Part shown: in pieces, positions 7,385 to 10,058 of the stretch
Layout: the number at the start of each line of letters is the position of its first letter
How positions within the stretch are numbered: position 1 is the first letter of the stretch
DNA from: Gammaproteobacteria bacterium
Lineage (GTDB): Bacteria > Pseudomonadota > Gammaproteobacteria > S144-34
DNA: 10,058 bases
Assembly (NCBI GenBank): GCA_015487895.1
Contig: WFOW01000281.1
Span: forward strand, 1 to 10,058
Direction of reading: 5' to 3'
Notes under the pieces: model-generated
What the model was told of the DNA's origin: nothing
The model's input: only the letters and a program-made list of their open reading frames with translations
The model's database searches: none
Translations under genes and position numbers: made by a program

Positions 7385-7760
7385 GGCTCCTCTCCGGCTC
7401 CTCGTCGATGCCTGCGTGGATACGCGGCTCGCAGCCTGGCTTCGCGGGCGCGGGCACGACGCGCTCCATTTGTGCGAGCTGGGGCTTCAGCGGCTGCCGG
7501 ATCCTGGGGTTTTCGCGCTGGCGGTTGCCGAGCGGCGTATCCTGCTGACACATGACCTCGACTTCGCCGAGATCTGGGCGCTCGGCCGCAGGCACGGTAC
7601 GACGGGAGTGGTTCTGTTCCGGCTCCATGACCCCCGCATCCAACGTCTCCAGGCTCGGCTGGAGATGGTCCTGGCCGAGTGTGGCGCGGCCCTGCGGGAC
7701 GGCGCGGTGGTCCTGGTGGAGGACCGGCGTCACCGGGTGCGGCGGCCGGACGGCCCCTGA
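7344..7760 (+). CDS. DUF5615 PIN-like toxin, start uncertain
   Basis: The downstream partner of the DUF433 gene and a member of the DUF5615 PIN-like fold, probably a Mg-dependent ribonuclease. The family core is L-R-L-L-V-D22-A-C-V-D-T-R-L-A-A-W-L-R-G-R-G-H-D, followed by A-V-A-E-R-R-I-L-L-T-H-D71-L-D73-F-A-E-I and G-V-V-L-F-R-L (numbered from ATG 7344). D22, D71 and D73 are the likely metal-site acids. These proteins normally start with M-R-L-L-x-D, but here the codon in that position is CTC (7392-7394). The only in-frame start that keeps D22 is ATG 7344, which overlaps the antitoxin by 41 bases and adds a 16-residue Pro/Ser-rich extension. An 11-bp tandem duplication (7385-7395, with GGCTCCTC repeated at 7396-7403) sits exactly at the expected start. 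The toxin may thus be start-shifted, weakly expressed or silenced. The GTG codon after D22 would remove an active-site residue. Confidence 0.72.
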   Translation: MPPGSRTSGSTRPEAPLRLLVDACVDTRLAAWLRGRGHDALHLCELGLQRLPDPGVFALAVAERRILLTHDLDFAEIWALGRRHGTTGVVLFRLHDPRIQRLQARLEMVLAECGAALRDGAVVLVEDRRHRVRRPDGP

Positions 7761-7795
7761 GGCGGGTCCCGCGGCCCGTCGCGCGCGGTCCCGCC
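7761..7795 (+). terminator. GC-rich imperfect hairpin after the toxin gene
   Basis: GGCGGG (7761-7766) pairs with CCCGCC (7790-7795), and after a small internal loop CCGCG (7769-7773) pairs with CGCGG (7784-7788). It starts directly after the toxin stop and ends before the clpB promoter. No T-run follows, so true intrinsic termination is doubtful. The next bases to 7815 are GC-rich with no other signal I can support. Confidence 0.3.
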
Positions 7796-7815
7796 GGGGC
7801 CGGCGCCGGCGGTGC

Positions 7816-7843
7816 CTTGAAATGCCCCGGCTCGCCCCCAATC
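7816..7843 (+). promoter_or_regulatory. Sigma-32 heat-shock promoter for clpB
   Basis: A perfect CTTGAAA (7816-7822) is followed by CCCCAATCT beginning at 7836, so 14 bases separate CTTGAA from CCCC. This fits the sigma-32 (RpoH) consensus CTTGAA, 13-15 bp, CCCCATnT; the -10 differs mainly by A for T after CCCCA. Transcription would begin near 7850. The gene downstream, clpB, is a classic RpoH regulon member in gammaproteobacteria, which strongly supports the call. Confidence 0.75.
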
Positions 7844-7856
7844 TGGGCACCTAGCA

Positions 7857-8018
7857 GGAAGCCCTGAAAAATCCGACTTTTTCAGAGCTTCCCCGCGGCC
7901 AGGGACGGCCGCGGAAGGGCCCATGCACATGGAAGTGCATGACGATGCAGGGAGAAATCAAAATGGCCGCGAAGCACCTTAGCGGATCAATCCGCGTAGC
8001 GGATTGATCAGAGTTTCC
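7857..8018 (+). mobile_element. 162-bp MITE-like palindromic element in the clpB leader
   Basis: The left end GGAAGCCCTGAAAAA and the reverse complement of the right end, GGAAACTCTGATCAA, agree at 11 of 15 positions, and the element is flanked by AGCA on both sides (7853-7856 and 8019-8022), as expected for a 4-bp target-site duplication. Inside are four hairpins: 7857-7892 (6 bp, a mismatch, 8 bp; loop TCCGAC), 7893-7914 (8-bp stem CCGCGGCC, loop AGGGAC), 7922-7941 (7-bp stem CATGCAC, loop ATGGAA) and 7985-8009 (11-bp stem GATCAATCCGC, loop GTA). It is clearly AT-richer than its surroundings and has no transposase. It sits between the sigma-32 promoter and clpB, so it would be transcribed as part of the leader. 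The source family is unknown to me; a single palindromic leader of other origin is the alternative. Confidence 0.6.
7963..8007 (+). other. Possible 14-codon leader ORF inside the element
   Basis: ATG 7963 is preceded by AGGGAG (7949-7954) with an 8-nt spacer, a well-placed Shine-Dalgarno, and encodes [14 protein letters not shown] before a TGA at 8005-8007. The stop lies in the descending arm of the 11-bp hairpin at 7985-8009, so a translating ribosome would open that stem. An in-frame ATG at 7945 is a second possible start. The peptide matches no family I recognise, and an ORF this short can occur by chance. Confidence 0.2.
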
Positions 8019-8050
8019 AGCACGTTTTCCGGACCCGGGAGAGAAGATCC

Positions 8051-10058
<2,008 letters not shown>

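Noticed and set aside
7857..7892. Intrinsic terminator (hairpin with T-run)
   Set aside because: The T5 lies inside the stem (7878-7882) rather than after it, and termination here would cut clpB off from its promoter.
7857..8050. RNA thermometer controlling clpB
   Set aside because: None of the four hairpins pairs with the clpB Shine-Dalgarno at 8037-8043; the AGCA duplication and inverted ends make an inserted element a better explanation.

Overview
Organism and overall character. The window is extremely GC-rich, with very strong G/C bias at third codon positions, so long spurious open frames run antisense to nearly every real gene. A ClpB collinear with that of E. coli from start codon to second Walker A motif, a sigma-32-type heat-shock promoter, a GcvR-like double-ACT protein and REP-like intergenic palindromes point to a GC-rich gammaproteobacterium. 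Chromatiales/Ectothiorhodospiraceae-like is my best guess, but this is inference. All intact genes lie on the + strand. No tRNA, rRNA or CRISPR array was seen. Layout. (1) 74-2934: glutamyl-tRNA synthetase (gltX) and cysteinyl-tRNA synthetase (cysS), overlapping by 4 bases at TTGA, so translationally coupled. (2) 3058-3834: a ZIP-family divalent metal transporter with 8 predicted membrane segments. (3) 3835-4158: intergenic; its minus strand holds the decayed C-terminal half of a PIN-domain toxin (one in-frame stop, one frameshift). (4) 4159-5589: a glutamate dehydrogenase whose C-terminal part carries an insertion resembling the 'antenna' of animal enzymes. (5) 5590-6105: a gene-free block of 131-bp tandem repeats, each unit nesting a short REP-like hairpin at the tip of a longer purine/pyrimidine stem, with one copy showing a compensatory base-pair swap. 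(6) 6106-7132: a two-ACT-domain GcvR-like protein and a peptide deformylase, 13 bases apart. (7) 7148-7760: a DUF433 antitoxin / DUF5615 PIN-like toxin pair whose toxin start appears altered by an 11-bp tandem duplication. (8) 7761-8050: intergenic, with a good sigma-32 promoter, then a 162-bp palindrome-rich element with imperfect terminal inverted repeats and a 4-bp AGCA target duplication. (9) 8051-end: clpB, cut off by the window edge. How it fits together. Most genes are housekeeping: aminoacylation, nitrogen metabolism, N-terminal protein maturation, protein disaggregation and metal uptake. The accessory content sits between them. The most notable signal is the MITE-like insertion separating the heat-shock promoter from clpB; removing it leaves a leader of about 40 nt, whereas now the clpB mRNA would begin with four consecutive hairpins. 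A second recurring theme is short-leader or leaderless expression: three genes (74, 6106, 7148) lack a Shine-Dalgarno and have a -10-like hexamer only 7-8 nt before the start codon.
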